Positions 54,242 through 63,357 of a stretch of DNA of 64,000 nt are shown here, piece by piece; the stretch's first letter is position 1; every line of letters starts with the position of its first letter. A model generated the notes under the pieces. That model saw only the letters and a list, made by a program, of their open reading frames with translations, was not told where the DNA came from and did not search any database. A program made the position numbers and the translations under genes. The stretch comes from Tamaricihabitans halophyticus (GTDB taxonomy: Bacteria > Actinomycetota > Actinomycetes > Mycobacteriales > Pseudonocardiaceae): positions 372,001-436,000 of the forward strand of contig NZ_SLXQ01000002.1 in the NCBI RefSeq assembly GCF_004340875.1. Direction: 5' to 3'.

Positions 54242-55360
54242 TCAGCTGGCGTAGGCGCGCAGTCGTTCCGCCCGCTCGCCGTCGCGCAGCTTCGCCATCA
54301 CCTCGCGTTCGATCTGCCGCACCCGCTCGCGGGACAGACCGAAGTACTTGCCGATGTAGTCCAGCGTGCGCGGCTGCCCATCATTCAGTCCGTACCGCAA
54401 TCGGATGACGGCCTGCTCGCGCTCGTCCAGCGTGGCCAGTACGCGACGTAGATCGTCTTGCAGTAGCCCGGAAATGACCGCGCTCTCCGCGTCGGTCGCC
54501 TCGCCGTCCTCGATGAAATCGCCCAGTGGGGCGTCTTCCTCGGTGCCGACCGGCATATCCAAACTCACCGGATCCCGCGCATGGTCGAGCAGATCGCCGA
54601 CCTTGTGCTGTGGCAACCCCGATTCGGCTGCCAGCTCCTCGTGCGTGGCCTCCCTGCCGAGCTGCTGATGCAGATCCCGCTTGATCCTGGCGAGCTTGTT
54701 CACCTGCTCGACCAGATGCACGGGCAGCCGGATGGTGCGTCCCTGATCGGCCATCCCCCTGGTGATGGCCTGCCGAATCCACCAGGTGGCGTAGGTGGAG
54801 AACTTGAAACCCTTCGTGTAGTCAAACTTCTCCACCGCACGGATCAGACCCAGGTTCCCTTCCTGAATCAGGTCGAGCAGCGGCATCCCGCGACCGGTGT
54901 AGCGCTTGGCCAGCGATACGACCAGCCGGAGGTTCGCCTCGAGTAGATGCTTCTTCGCCTTGGTTCCGTCCTGGACCAAGGCGGTGAGCTCACCCCTGCG
55001 CTCCTTGCTCAAGTCATCGGCGGTGTCCAGCATGTGCTGGGCAAATACGCCCGCCTCGATGCGCTTGGCCAGCTCGACCTCGTCCTGCGCGGTGAGCAGG
55101 GCGGTGCGGCCGATGCCATTGAGGTACACGCGAACCAGATCCGCGGCGGGACCCTGCGTGTCCAGATCGGGCTGCTCGGCGGTGGCAGGCGCGGTGGTTA
55201 CCGTCGTTTCGAACGTTTGCGCTGCCTGCACGGATCGCCGAGTCCGCTGGCTCGGTGGGGTCTCGGACGCGAGGTCGGGCATGTCCTGGATAGTCGTGGC
55301 GGTCATCACGGTTGGATCCTCAGTGACCGGCGGACCTTCCACTGTCTGTGGGACGGTCAT
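54242..55360 (-). CDS. sigB: RNA polymerase sigma-70 family factor SigB
   Basis: A 372-residue group 2 (principal-like) sigma factor. Region 1.2 begins [29 protein letters not shown]. Region 2 has [57 protein letters not shown], and region 4.2 has [21 protein letters not shown]. The N-terminus is too short for a group 1 sigma region 1.1. ATG 55360 follows GGGGAGGGAG. Mycobacterial sigB is near ideR and is transcribed from SigE/SigH promoters; a matching promoter motif is at 55467-55494 here. Confidence 0.93.
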   Translation of the reverse strand: MTVPQTVEGPPVTEDPTVMTATTIQDMPDLASETPPSQRTRRSVQAAQTFETTVTTAPATAEQPDLDTQGPAADLVRVYLNGIGRTALLTAQDEVELAKRIEAGVFAQHMLDTADDLSKERRGELTALVQDGTKAKKHLLEANLRLVVSLAKRYTGRGMPLLDLIQEGNLGLIRAVEKFDYTKGFKFSTYATWWIRQAITRGMADQGRTIRLPVHLVEQVNKLARIKRDLHQQLGREATHEELAAESGLPQHKVGDLLDHARDPVSLDMPVGTEEDAPLGDFIEDGEATDAESAVISGLLQDDLRRVLATLDEREQAVIRLRYGLNDGQPRTLDYIGKYFGLSRERVRQIEREVMAKLRDGERAERLRAYAS

Positions 55361-55466
55361 GTCTCCCTCCCCTGTTGCGAGCTGCCGTTGTCCTGTTACA
55401 CACCGGTGCTGTTCGCATGCTTGGCGTCTGTGTTCGATCACCCTGTTGTTGGCTCTTCATTCGGCT

Positions 55467-55494
55467 CAACGCGCACGCCCTCCGAAACGTTCCC
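55467..55494 (-). promoter_or_regulatory. SigH/SigE-type stress promoter of sigB
   Basis: On the minus strand GGGAAC (55494-55489) and CGTTG (55471-55467) are separated by 17 bp, fitting the actinobacterial ECF consensus GGAAC-N17-18-CGTT. The start codon is about 100 bp downstream. Confidence 0.65.
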
Positions 55495-55597
55495 GGTCTC
55501 TCACTAAGGAGACGCCAGAAACCTTGGCTGGTTGCTCAAGAAAGCCTGAGGTTTTCCTGAGAGTTGGCTCACGAAAGTCGCTTACCGTGCCGAATAA

Positions 55598-55609
55598 TGG
55601 TCTAGACCA
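55598..55609. promoter_or_regulatory. 12-bp perfect palindrome in the sigB-dtd gap
   Basis: TGGTCTAGACCA lies in the 312-bp gap between sigB and dtd. Its TCTAGACC half resembles the CTCTAGACC junctions of the repeat array upstream of recA. Function unknown. Confidence 0.4.
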
Positions 55610-55622
55610 GTGGTTGATCATC

Positions 55623-55653
55623 GTTCACGTGTCCATCTTGGACATCGTTGAAC
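55623..55653 (-). terminator. Hairpin downstream of dtd
   Basis: Nested arms GTTCA/TGAAC and GTCCA/TGGAC with a 3-nt loop lie 20 bp past the dtd stop on the minus strand and could end its transcript. Confidence 0.5.
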
Positions 55654-55672
55654 GGTTGAGTCCCCCTCGGCG

Positions 55673-56098
55673 CTAAACCTCGACGAGCACCGTGAACGGT
55701 CCGTCGTTGGTGCTGTCTACCAACATCATCGTTCCGAAGCGGCCAGTTGCTACATCCGCGCCACGAGCGCGTAATTCGGTAACGACGGCGGTGACGAGTG
55801 GTTCCGCCGCGGCGGGTGGCGCTGCCTCGGTCCAGGACGGTCGTCGACCCTTTCGGGTGTCGCCATAAAGCGTGAATTGGCTGACTACGAGTAATGGTGC
55901 GCCGGTAGTGGCGCAGGACTGCTCATCGCGCAGGACGCGGAGTTCATGCAGCTTGCGGGCCATCGTCACGGCCTTTTCCGGCGTGTCTTCGGCGTGAATC
56001 CCTAGTAAGACCAGCAGTCCCGGTCCATCGATCGCACCCACGACCTCGTCATCCACCGTGACATGTGCCGCACGCACCCTGCTGACCACGGCCCGCAT
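55673..56098 (-). CDS. dtd: D-aminoacyl-tRNA deacylase
   Basis: A 141-residue proofreading enzyme that hydrolyses D-aminoacyl-tRNA (and Gly-tRNAAla). The two family motifs are present: SQFTLYGDTRKGRRPSW (about residue 73) and the cross-subunit NDGPFTVLVEV at the C-terminus, with Phe where Val is usual. The start MRAVVSRVRAAHVTV is canonical and the length normal. Confidence 0.95.
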   Translation of the reverse strand: MRAVVSRVRAAHVTVDDEVVGAIDGPGLLVLLGIHAEDTPEKAVTMARKLHELRVLRDEQSCATTGAPLLVVSQFTLYGDTRKGRRPSWTEAAPPAAAEPLVTAVVTELRARGADVATGRFGTMMLVDSTNDGPFTVLVEV

Positions 56099-56170
56099 TC
56101 GCCCGTTTCCTCCCTGATCACCCGGTCGGTCGCGGCTGTGATGTTCCCCGCACCCCGGTTCTCCCGCTGA

Positions 56171-57775
56171 CTAGTCAGCCTGTCCGCCTATGCCGTCCGC
56201 GGGCAGCAACATGCCGTGCCGTACCAGCTCGCGCACCGCTGGCAGGGTGGCACTGACCAGATCCGTGAGCGGCTCGTCATGCGCGGCGGACAGCAGCGCG
56301 AGTAGGTCGCCGAGCGGGAGTGCGCCCCGGCAGCCGGCGAGCAGCGCGCTGGACAGTTCGTCCAGTTCGTGTCGCCAGCCAGGGCCATCCGTGCGGTGTA
56401 GCCGGTTGATCGTGGTTCGCCAACCATCCAGCGAGGGTTCCGCGATACGCTCGAGCACCACGCTGTCCGCGACAACGAACCTGGTCGCGAGCAGTTCGTC
56501 GGAGGTGGGCACGGTGCGCAGCCAGTCCACCCGATCCAGCCAGCCGGCGGCCTCCGCGCCGAGTGGATCGTCATAGGCGTGCCGCAAATCCTCACAGACG
56601 ACCGAACTCGCCGCGCCATCCGAATCACCCGCGATCCGGCGCAGCGTGACGAAGCCGAATCCGATTCCTTCCACGTCGTTGGCCGCGAACCAATCCAGCC
56701 AGGCGCCCGCTTTTGCCCGTCCTTCCGCCGATCGGGGGTCGATGCCGGCATCCCGCAGCCAGGTTCCGACATACAGCCCGGGATCGGCGACATCGCGCTG
56801 GACGAACCAGGCATCCACCCCGCTCGACGGGAGCCAGGAACTCACTCGATCGGCCCAATCCTCGCCGGTCCGATGTAGCCAGGAGGCAAGCAACTGGCCA
56901 ATACCGCCCGGATTCAGGAAACCGGGCAGTTGCCGGATCACCAACGAGCTCGCATCGTCTCCGGCCAGCCCGGAATCGCGGTAGACGTAGTCCACCTTCG
57001 GCGGACCGACGACGAACGGTGGATTGCAGACAATCTGGTCGAACCGGCGGCGGGCCACCGGGGTGAACCATTCGCCGGGCAACAGTTCCACGTCCAGCTG
57101 GTTGAGCCGGAACGTCGCCGCGGCCAGGCGCAGCGCGCGTGGCGCCACATCGGTGGCGGTGACCCGCTCGGCATGCCTGGTGGCATGCAGCGCCTGCACG
57201 CCGCAACCGGTGCCCACGTCCAGCACGCTGCGCACCGGTCGGCGCGTGGTTGCCCTGACCAAGCTGTGCGAAGCCTGTCCGATGCCAAGCACGTGGTCGG
57301 TCGGCACCCGGTCGCCAATCCGGCCGGAGTCCAGATCGGAAATCACCCACCACGAGGAATCCTCATCGGCATGCGGCCGGATATCCACGGCGGCGCGTAG
57401 CCGGTCCGCGGTGCCGGTGAGCACCCCATTGGCTACCGCATCGCCCAGCGGCAATGGCCGTAATGCGGCGTCGAGCTCGGTGGCGGTTGCCGTATCCCCG
57501 AGCAGAAACACCCGGATCAGCGTGCCAAGGGCACCCGCGTCCGCGACGGCGCGGCGGGCCGGCTCTGGCTCGCCCCTGCCGAGGGCCGCATGTGCCTGTG
57601 GACCGAGCGCGTCCAGCACCCCATCCGCGTCATAGCGGTGCTCGAGGAAGGCCGCACGCATCCTTTCGGTCAGCTCGGGCGCGCAGATCCCGCTCTTCAG
57701 ATCCGGGTACGCGGTCAGATCTGGATGCTCGACGTTGGATGCGGAACGGGCTGCAGGTGTTGGCGGCTTAGTCAC
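56171..57775 (-). CDS. Class I SAM-dependent methyltransferase with DUF7059-type N-terminus
   Basis: A 534-residue methyltransferase. The N-terminal helical domain (LTERMRAAFLEHRYDADGVLDALGPQAHAALGRGEPEPARRAV) matches the DUF7059 region. The catalytic domain has VLDVGTGCGVQALHATRHA (SAM motif I, about residue 200) and IVCNPPFVVGPP, the NPPF/Y motif of enzymes that methylate an amide or base nitrogen. A C-terminal helical domain of about 200 residues follows. The target may be rRNA or a protein. GTG 57775 is chosen by position, though ATG 57820 is possible; neither has a clear ribosome site. Confidence 0.85.
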   Translation of the reverse strand: MTKPPTPAARSASNVEHPDLTAYPDLKSGICAPELTERMRAAFLEHRYDADGVLDALGPQAHAALGRGEPEPARRAVADAGALGTLIRVFLLGDTATATELDAALRPLPLGDAVANGVLTGTADRLRAAVDIRPHADEDSSWWVISDLDSGRIGDRVPTDHVLGIGQASHSLVRATTRRPVRSVLDVGTGCGVQALHATRHAERVTATDVAPRALRLAAATFRLNQLDVELLPGEWFTPVARRRFDQIVCNPPFVVGPPKVDYVYRDSGLAGDDASSLVIRQLPGFLNPGGIGQLLASWLHRTGEDWADRVSSWLPSSGVDAWFVQRDVADPGLYVGTWLRDAGIDPRSAEGRAKAGAWLDWFAANDVEGIGFGFVTLRRIAGDSDGAASSVVCEDLRHAYDDPLGAEAAGWLDRVDWLRTVPTSDELLATRFVVADSVVLERIAEPSLDGWRTTINRLHRTDGPGWRHELDELSSALLAGCRGALPLGDLLALLSAAHDEPLTDLVSATLPAVRELVRHGMLLPADGIGGQAD

Positions 57776-57937
57776 GAAGGAATAATCGCACGCCACGCGC
57801 CGTAGCTTCCGGACATTCAACGCCGGAAATGCGCCGAATGTATGCCGGAGTACGGTTTGTTCCGGCTGGTCAACGCGCGTGTCGCGGAACCGCTATCCGG
57901 GGTGTTCCAGCGTACTGGCTAGTGGCACGATGAATAT

Positions 57938-58297
57938 GTGAAGCTTCGGCATGAGAGTGACCATCCGGGCAATACCGAACAGGAAGCCCCGGTGTTGATC
58001 ACCGAAGCCGCGCCCTCCTACGACGACGAGTACGCGGCGCGTAAGCGCAAGTATTTCTGGATGATGGGGATGCGGTTTCCCTGTCTGATCCTGGCGGGTG
58101 TCTTCTACCACACCTGGTGGCTGGCCCTGGCGTTGATCGTGCTGTCGGTTCCGCTGCCGTGGGTCGCCGTACTGATCGCTAACGACCGGCCGCCGCGCAA
58201 GGCGGAGTTCGTCAACAAGTATCAGCGGGAACCGAGGGCGGTCGAAGACGGTACGCACCGCATCGTTGCTGGCGATCGGGACGGCGAGCAGGACTGA
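57938..58297 (+). CDS. DUF3099 membrane protein
   Basis: A 119-residue protein with two adjacent transmembrane helices (about residues 42-60 and 64-84: FPCLILAGVFYHTWWLALALIVLSVPLPWVAVLIAND), preceded by the conserved ITEAAPSYDDEYAARKRKYF and followed by a charged tail. It matches actinobacterial DUF3099 (mycobacterial Rv2709 position). Function unknown. Confidence 0.82.
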   Translation: MKLRHESDHPGNTEQEAPVLITEAAPSYDDEYAARKRKYFWMMGMRFPCLILAGVFYHTWWLALALIVLSVPLPWVAVLIANDRPPRKAEFVNKYQREPRAVEDGTHRIVAGDRDGEQD

Positions 58298-58361
58298 CCT
58301 ACCCCGACCGGCGCCTGGCACCAGTGGCGTGCCGTCGTGCACGGGAATGGGGTACGGCAAA

Positions 58362-58628
58362 ATGGACGGCGTGAGTACGGCAACGCAGACGCTTCCCGAG
58401 CTGGATACCCGGCCGGAAGGCACCGAGAGCACCGACGACGAGCGCCCGGAAGTCTTTCACTACGTGCGCAAGGACAAGATCGCCGAGAGCGCGGTGATGG
58501 GCACGCACGTGGTGGCACTGTGCGGCGAGGTGTTCCCGGTGACCAAATCGGCCAAGCCTGGCTCGCCGGTGTGCCCCGACTGCAAGCGCATCTTCGAGGA
58601 GATGCCACCCGGCGGGGACGACGAATAA
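58362..58628 (+). CDS. DUF3039 protein
   Basis: An 88-residue soluble protein. The core HYVRKDKIAESAVMGTHVVALCGEVFPVTKSAKPGSPVCPDCKRIFEEM includes one CPDC motif and one upstream Cys, suggesting metal binding. It matches DUF3039 (mycobacterial Rv2708c position). Start could be ATG 58362 or GTG 58371. Function unknown. Confidence 0.82.
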   Translation: MDGVSTATQTLPELDTRPEGTESTDDERPEVFHYVRKDKIAESAVMGTHVVALCGEVFPVTKSAKPGSPVCPDCKRIFEEMPPGGDDE

Positions 58629-58632
58629 ACCA

Positions 58633-59856
58633 CTAGCGGTTCGATTCGCCCGATTCGCCTGGTGTGGTTCCTGGTTGGGCGATGCGATCCGTACGGTCGG
58701 GCGGATGGCCGTTTTCGCCATAGTGCTCCGGCCGCGCGGGGTGTTCCGGTAGCGCTGGTTGTGCTGCCTGTGCCGGCCGCCCAGGTGGAACTGGTAGTTC
58801 GGTGGTTGGCTGGGCGGCTAGCTGGTCCTGCTCGGCAGGGAGGTGTTCACCGGCGCGCTCCATCTCCAGCCGCCGCCATTTGCGGCGCTGCCTGCGCGTC
58901 ATCTTTGCCGGCCACATGTCCTGGATCGCCGCGTTGAAGTAGGCGCCGATGACCACCGCGAGCCCGATGAAGAAGGCGAACAGCAGGAACGCGATCGGCG
59001 CCGCCAGCGCGCCGTAGGTGTATCCGGTCGTCGTGATCCACGAGATGTAGACGCGCAGCCCGGTACTGGAAACCAGGAAAACCACCATCGCGAGGACGGC
59101 CCCCGGCAACACCCGGTGCCAGGGCAGTTTGCGCGGCAGGGCCAGCTTGTACAGCGTGGTGAGCGCGAGCATGGTGACCAGTCCGACGACGGGGTAGTAG
59201 AGATAGTTCACCCAGGCGGTGACGGTCGGCTGCCAATCGGTGGGGAACACGTTCGGCAGCAGATCAGGGCCGAGCGCGATCAATGGCAGTCCGATGATCA
59301 GCAGGATCAACGTAGCCACGTAGAGCAGCAGGGCGAAGATGCGCTGCCACACCTCGTTGCGGACCCCGTACTGGCCGTGCGCCACCGTGATGGCGTCGAC
59401 GAAGGACGACAGCGCGGAGGAACCGGCCCACAGCGACAGCAGGAAACCGACCGAGACGATCTCACCGCGTCCAGTGGTCAGGATGTCGTTCACCGTCGGT
59501 TCGATGATCCGGGCGACCACGTCCGCGCTGAAGATCGTTTCGCTGACGGCCATGATCTCGTGGCGGACGGCGTCGACCACCTGCGAGCCGAACCATTCCC
59601 CGAGGAAACCGAGGCTACCCAGCAGTCCGAGGAGCAGTGGTGGCAGCGACAGGGTCTGCCAGAAGGCGGCCTCGGCCGCTTCGGAGAACAGGTTGCCTTC
59701 CCAGGCCTTGTTCAGGGTGCGGCCGATCAGCCGCAGCGGGCCCCGGCGCGGGGGTTTTTCCGGCTGAGCTGACGGCGGCGCGCCCGTCGCCGCGGCCGCG
59801 TCTGCTGGCGCGCCGGCGGGTTCGTCGCGCCGATCGGGGAGGTCCTGCGAATTCAT
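58633..59856 (-). CDS. YihY/BrkB-family inner membrane protein
   Basis: A 407-residue membrane protein with six predicted helices in the YihY core (NLFSEAAEAAFWQTLSLPPLLLGLLGSLG, IVSVGFLLSLWAGSSALSSFVDAITVAHG, WHRVLPGAVLAMVVFLVSSTGLRVYISW, YGALAAPIAFLLFAFFIGLAVVIGAYFNAAI). The C-terminal 95 residues are a Pro/Glu-rich cytoplasmic tail and the N-terminal 45 are disordered. ATG 59856 has GAGAGGG. Often misannotated as ribonuclease BN; transport function is unproven. Confidence 0.9.
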   Translation of the reverse strand: MNSQDLPDRRDEPAGAPADAAAATGAPPSAQPEKPPRRGPLRLIGRTLNKAWEGNLFSEAAEAAFWQTLSLPPLLLGLLGSLGFLGEWFGSQVVDAVRHEIMAVSETIFSADVVARIIEPTVNDILTTGRGEIVSVGFLLSLWAGSSALSSFVDAITVAHGQYGVRNEVWQRIFALLLYVATLILLIIGLPLIALGPDLLPNVFPTDWQPTVTAWVNYLYYPVVGLVTMLALTTLYKLALPRKLPWHRVLPGAVLAMVVFLVSSTGLRVYISWITTTGYTYGALAAPIAFLLFAFFIGLAVVIGAYFNAAIQDMWPAKMTRRQRRKWRRLEMERAGEHLPAEQDQLAAQPTTELPVPPGRPAQAAQPALPEHPARPEHYGENGHPPDRTDRIAQPGTTPGESGESNR

Positions 59857-59970
59857 GACCCTCTCAGGATGGTCTATTGCCGCTTGATCGGCAGGTCTGG
59901 GTTCCAGATCATTTCCTGATTGTCGCGTCGCGCGCGAGCCGACACTCGCTGAACGGGTAAACTCGCCGCG

Positions 59971-60054
59971 GCCCCGTTCGGGGCTGACTGGGGGATGGTT
60001 CCGGCGAAGACGCCGGTGTAGGGGATTACCTGCGGCGTGCCCGGTGGGAACCGG
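59971..60054 (+). promoter_or_regulatory. Three consecutive stem-loops in the helicase leader
   Basis: GCCCCG-TT-CGGGGC (59971-59984), CCGGCG-AAGA-CGCCGG (60001-60016) and CCGGT-GGGA-ACCGG (60041-60054) stand about 30-40 nt apart between the divergent YihY and helicase genes. They could be a structured 5' leader of the helicase mRNA. I could not match them to a known riboswitch. Confidence 0.45.
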
Positions 60055-60092
60055 TGCGGCCGCTGACGCGATGCGAAGGGAGCGGTTCGTCG

Positions 60093-61832
60093 GTGCCGGC
60101 GTCCTCTGCTGAGCAGGAGCAGCGCGAAACGAGCGTGCGGCCGCTGCGCGCCTGGCAGCGCAGGGCACTCACCAAGTACCTGACCACTCGTCCGCAGGAT
60201 TTTCTCGCGGTTGCTACGCCCGGTTCAGGTAAGACCGTGTTCGGGCTACGGGTGGCAAGCGAACTGCTCGCCGATCGAACTGTGTCGGCTATCACCATCG
60301 TGACGCCCACGGAACACCTCAAACATCAGTGGGCGTCCGCGGCAGCCGCGGCGGGTATCGCGATCAACTCGAACTTCACCAACGGGCAAGGGGCGGTCTC
60401 CGGCGACTTTCAGGGCGTCGCGGTGACCTATGCGCAGGTCGCGGCGCATCCGACGCTGCACAGGGTACGTACCGAGAACCGCAAAACCCTGGTGATCCTG
60501 GACGAGATTCACCACGGCGGGGACGCCAAGTCCTGGGGCGATGCGATTCGGGAAGCGTTCACCCCCGCCGTGCGGCGGTTGGCGCTGACCGGAACGCCGT
60601 TTCGTAGCGATGACTCGCCGATCCCGTTCGTTGGCTACGAACCGGACGGCGCGGGAGCCCTGCGCAGCGCGGCCGACCACACGTACGGCTATGCGGACGC
60701 GCTCGCCGATGGCGTAGTGCGCCCGGTGATCTTCCTGGCCTACTCGGGTGAGGCGAGCTGGCGAACCAGTGCGGGCGACGAGTTCACCGCGCGGTTGGGC
60801 GAGCCATTGACCGCGGAGCAGACCGCTCGCGCGTGGCGTACCGCGCTCGACCCGGCGGGGGAGTGGATTCCGTCCGTGCTGCGCGCCGCGGATGTGCGGC
60901 TGGGGCAGCTGCGCTCATCGGGGGTACCGGATGCCGCCGGCCTGGTGATCGCCACCGACCATGAATCGGCCCGTGCCTACGCGAAGCTGCTGCGGGGTAT
61001 CAGCGGGACGGAGCCGGTGCTCGTGCTCTCCGATGACCCGAAGTCGACCAGGCGGATTGGTGAGTTCGCCGATTCCGATGACCGCTGGTTGGTCGCGGTT
61101 CGGATGGTGTCCGAAGGGGTGGACGTCCCCCGGTTGGCTGTCGGGGTGTACGCGACGAGCGCGTCGACCCCGTTGTTCTTCGCTCAGGCGATTGGCCGGT
61201 TCGTCCGTGCCAGGCAGCAGGGCGAGACGGCGAGCGTCTTCCTACCGAGCGTTCCGGTACTGCTCGAACTCGCCAGCGAGATGGAGACCGAACGCGACCA
61301 CGTGCTCGGCAAACCCCACCGGGAAAAGGACGGCTGGGACGACGAGCTGCTGGTAGCGGCGAACCGCACGGAGGACGAGCCAGGCGAGGAGGAGAAGCCG
61401 TACACCTCACTCGGGGCCTCCGCCGAGCTGGATCAGGTGATCTATGACGGCAATTCCTTCGGCACCGGTGCCTTCGCGGGTACCGAGGAGGAACAGGAGT
61501 ATCTGGGGCTGCCTGGCCTGCTCGAACCCGATCAGGTGCGTGCGTTGCTGCGCAAACGGCAGGAGGAGCAGGTCACCGCGACCAAGCGGAACGGTGAATC
61601 CGGTCAGGCCGCCAAAGCTGATGTGACCCCGGAACGTCCGCAGACCGTGCAGGAACGGCTTGGCTCGTTGCGTAGAGAGCTCAATGCGCTGGTCGCGGTG
61701 TACAACCACCGAACGGGAAAACCGCACGCGACGATTCATGGGGAACTACGGCGTAGCTGTGGTGGCCCGCCGACGGCGATGGCAACCGTGGAACAACTCG
61801 AGGAGCGCATCGCGACGCTGCGCTCCTGGTGA
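60093..61832 (+). CDS. DEAD/DEAH-box (SF2) helicase
   Basis: A 579-residue superfamily 2 helicase of the ResIII/UvrB-like type common in actinobacteria. Walker A is VATPGSGKTVFGL (about residue 40), DEIHH is Walker B, ALTGTPFRSDD is motif III, and domain 2 has VAVRMVSEGVDVPRLAVGVYAT and AQAIGRFVRAR (motif VI). The C-terminal 170 residues are charged and probably helical (LRALLRKRQEE, LGSLRRELNALVAVYN). GTG 60093 is preceded by AAGGGAG. Nucleic-acid substrate unknown; a role in DNA repair is plausible. Confidence 0.9.
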   Translation: MPASSAEQEQRETSVRPLRAWQRRALTKYLTTRPQDFLAVATPGSGKTVFGLRVASELLADRTVSAITIVTPTEHLKHQWASAAAAAGIAINSNFTNGQGAVSGDFQGVAVTYAQVAAHPTLHRVRTENRKTLVILDEIHHGGDAKSWGDAIREAFTPAVRRLALTGTPFRSDDSPIPFVGYEPDGAGALRSAADHTYGYADALADGVVRPVIFLAYSGEASWRTSAGDEFTARLGEPLTAEQTARAWRTALDPAGEWIPSVLRAADVRLGQLRSSGVPDAAGLVIATDHESARAYAKLLRGISGTEPVLVLSDDPKSTRRIGEFADSDDRWLVAVRMVSEGVDVPRLAVGVYATSASTPLFFAQAIGRFVRARQQGETASVFLPSVPVLLELASEMETERDHVLGKPHREKDGWDDELLVAANRTEDEPGEEEKPYTSLGASAELDQVIYDGNSFGTGAFAGTEEEQEYLGLPGLLEPDQVRALLRKRQEEQVTATKRNGESGQAAKADVTPERPQTVQERLGSLRRELNALVAVYNHRTGKPHATIHGELRRSCGGPPTAMATVEQLEERIATLRSW

Positions 61833-61871
61833 GCGCTACACACCTGCTCGCGCGCGATGGCGGCATAAGTT

Positions 61872-61906
61872 GGGCGGGAACCTCGCTTCCGACGAGATTC
61901 CCGCCC
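61872..61906. terminator. Terminator between the helicase and the DUF7455 gene
   Basis: GGGCGGGAA pairs with TTCCCGCCC and, after a 1x1 mismatch, CTCG pairs with CGAG around a 7-nt loop, giving a 13-pair hairpin 40 bp after the helicase stop. It can serve both convergent genes. Confidence 0.75.
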
Positions 61907-61989
61907 CGGTGTGCGGAAAGGTGCTTATCTAGTTTCTCGTTGGCGGCCAGTGATGCACGGCTGAAGCACCCGGCATCAGGTGGGTGGGT

Positions 61990-62169
61990 TCAGTCATGCT
62001 GCAGGTCAGCCTCCTGTTCCTGGAGCTTGCTCTTGTACTCGCGCGCGTGGTGCCCGCAAAAGAGCAGCTCGCCTCCGGTGCGAAGAACGGCACGTGCCTG
62101 TGCCGCTGCGCCGCACCGATCACAACGGTCGGCAGCGGTCAGTTTGGGGCGGGTGAGCGTCGCGGACAT
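61990..62169 (-). CDS. DUF7455 small zinc protein, copy A
   Basis: A 59-residue protein from ATG 62169 with an excellent GGAGGGAG site. The core AADRCDRCGAAAQARAVLRTGGELLFCGHHARE has a CxxC pair and CGHH, which would form one zinc site, followed by a short charged helix. It is closely similar to the gene at 63358-63567; even the ribosome-site sequence upstream is conserved. DUF7455 proteins have no known function to me. Confidence 0.85.
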   Translation of the reverse strand: MSATLTRPKLTAADRCDRCGAAAQARAVLRTGGELLFCGHHAREYKSKLQEQEADLQHD

Positions 62170-62405
62170 GAAAATCTCCCTCCGTCCCGGTCTCGGGCTG
62201 GCCGAGACCCTCCATCCTGCTGCGACCACGGTGACCCGGTACCCGGTCGAGTCCGGTTTGTTCACTGTGCTCGCTGCCCCCACTCTTGCAGACATCCGGC
62301 GGACCGCAAGGGTCCCGCGCCGGCGTGAGTCGTTTGCCCAGTCAGCTTTCGGCGAACAGGCACCGGACGACCGGTCCCGGCCGGGCGTGTTGCAGGATCG
62401 GGCGA

Positions 62406-63293
62406 GTGGGTTCCGGAACACGGTCGATCGCTCGGCTGCTGCAGCGCTTGCCGGCGCCGTTGCTGTTCATCATCGGCGGCCTGTCCATGTACCTCGGTGC
62501 CGCCGCCGCGACCTGGCTGTTCGAGGCGGTGAACCCGGCTGGGGTGGCCTGGCTGCGCCAGCTGGGTGCCGCGGTGTTCCTGCTGGCGTGGCGACGGCCG
62601 AAGCGGATCGCCTGGCGCGGCCGTGCGCTGCTGCTGGCGACGGCATTTGGCGTGGTCACCGCGGGGATGAACGTGCTGTTCTACGAGGCGATCGCGCGGT
62701 TGCCGCTGGGTACCGCGGTGGCGTTGGAGTTCGTCGGCCCGGTGTTCGTGGCCGCCATCGGTTCGCGTACCGCCCGCGACGTGGTGGCGCTACTGTTCGT
62801 GGTCGGCGGCGTGGTGCTGATCGCGGATGTGCAGCTGTCCGGTAGCGCGCTTGGCGTGTTCTTCGCCTTGGCCGCCGCGGCGGCGTGGGCTGGCTACATC
62901 CTGCTCGGAAAGCGGGTGGCCAATGCCGGCAATGGCGTGGACAGTTTGGCTGTCGGCTTCGTGATGGCCACCCTGCTGCTCAGCCCGTTGGCGCTGGGCA
63001 CGGGGGAGGCCTGGGGTTCGGCGCGGTTGCTGGTGCTTGGCCTCGGCGTCGGCCTCCTGTCCACCGTGGTGCCGTACGTGCTCGACCAGATCGTGCTACG
63101 TCGAGTTGGTCAGGCCAAGTTCGCGATCCTGCTCGCGCTGCTTCCGGTGACCGCCACCGCGACCGGCCTCGTGGTGCTCGGCCAGGTACCCAGTGTGGCC
63201 GAGGCTATCGGCATTCTGGCCGTGGTTGCCGGTGTGGCATTGCGCAGCCCGGACGAGCGTGCCAGTAACAGATCCGCCGAACCGCCCAGCTGA
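62406..63293 (+). CDS. EamA-family (DMT) transporter
   Basis: A 295-residue drug/metabolite transporter with ten predicted helices in two EamA repeats (LLFIIGGLSMYLGAAAATWLFEAVNPAGVAWLRQLGAAVFLLAW in the first; FALAAAAAWAGYILLGKRVA in the second), close to the RhtA threonine/homoserine exporter group (ALEFVGPVFVAAIGSR). GTG 62406 follows CAGGA. Substrate unknown. It lies between the two DUF7455 genes on the opposite strand. Confidence 0.88.
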   Translation: MGSGTRSIARLLQRLPAPLLFIIGGLSMYLGAAAATWLFEAVNPAGVAWLRQLGAAVFLLAWRRPKRIAWRGRALLLATAFGVVTAGMNVLFYEAIARLPLGTAVALEFVGPVFVAAIGSRTARDVVALLFVVGGVVLIADVQLSGSALGVFFALAAAAAWAGYILLGKRVANAGNGVDSLAVGFVMATLLLSPLALGTGEAWGSARLLVLGLGVGLLSTVVPYVLDQIVLRRVGQAKFAILLALLPVTATATGLVVLGQVPSVAEAIGILAVVAGVALRSPDERASNRSAEPPS

Positions 63294-63357
63294 TGTGGGC
63301 AGTCCGGCGGAACAGTATTCGTGACGGTGTTATCTAGGGTTGGTTGGACCTGTGGTC

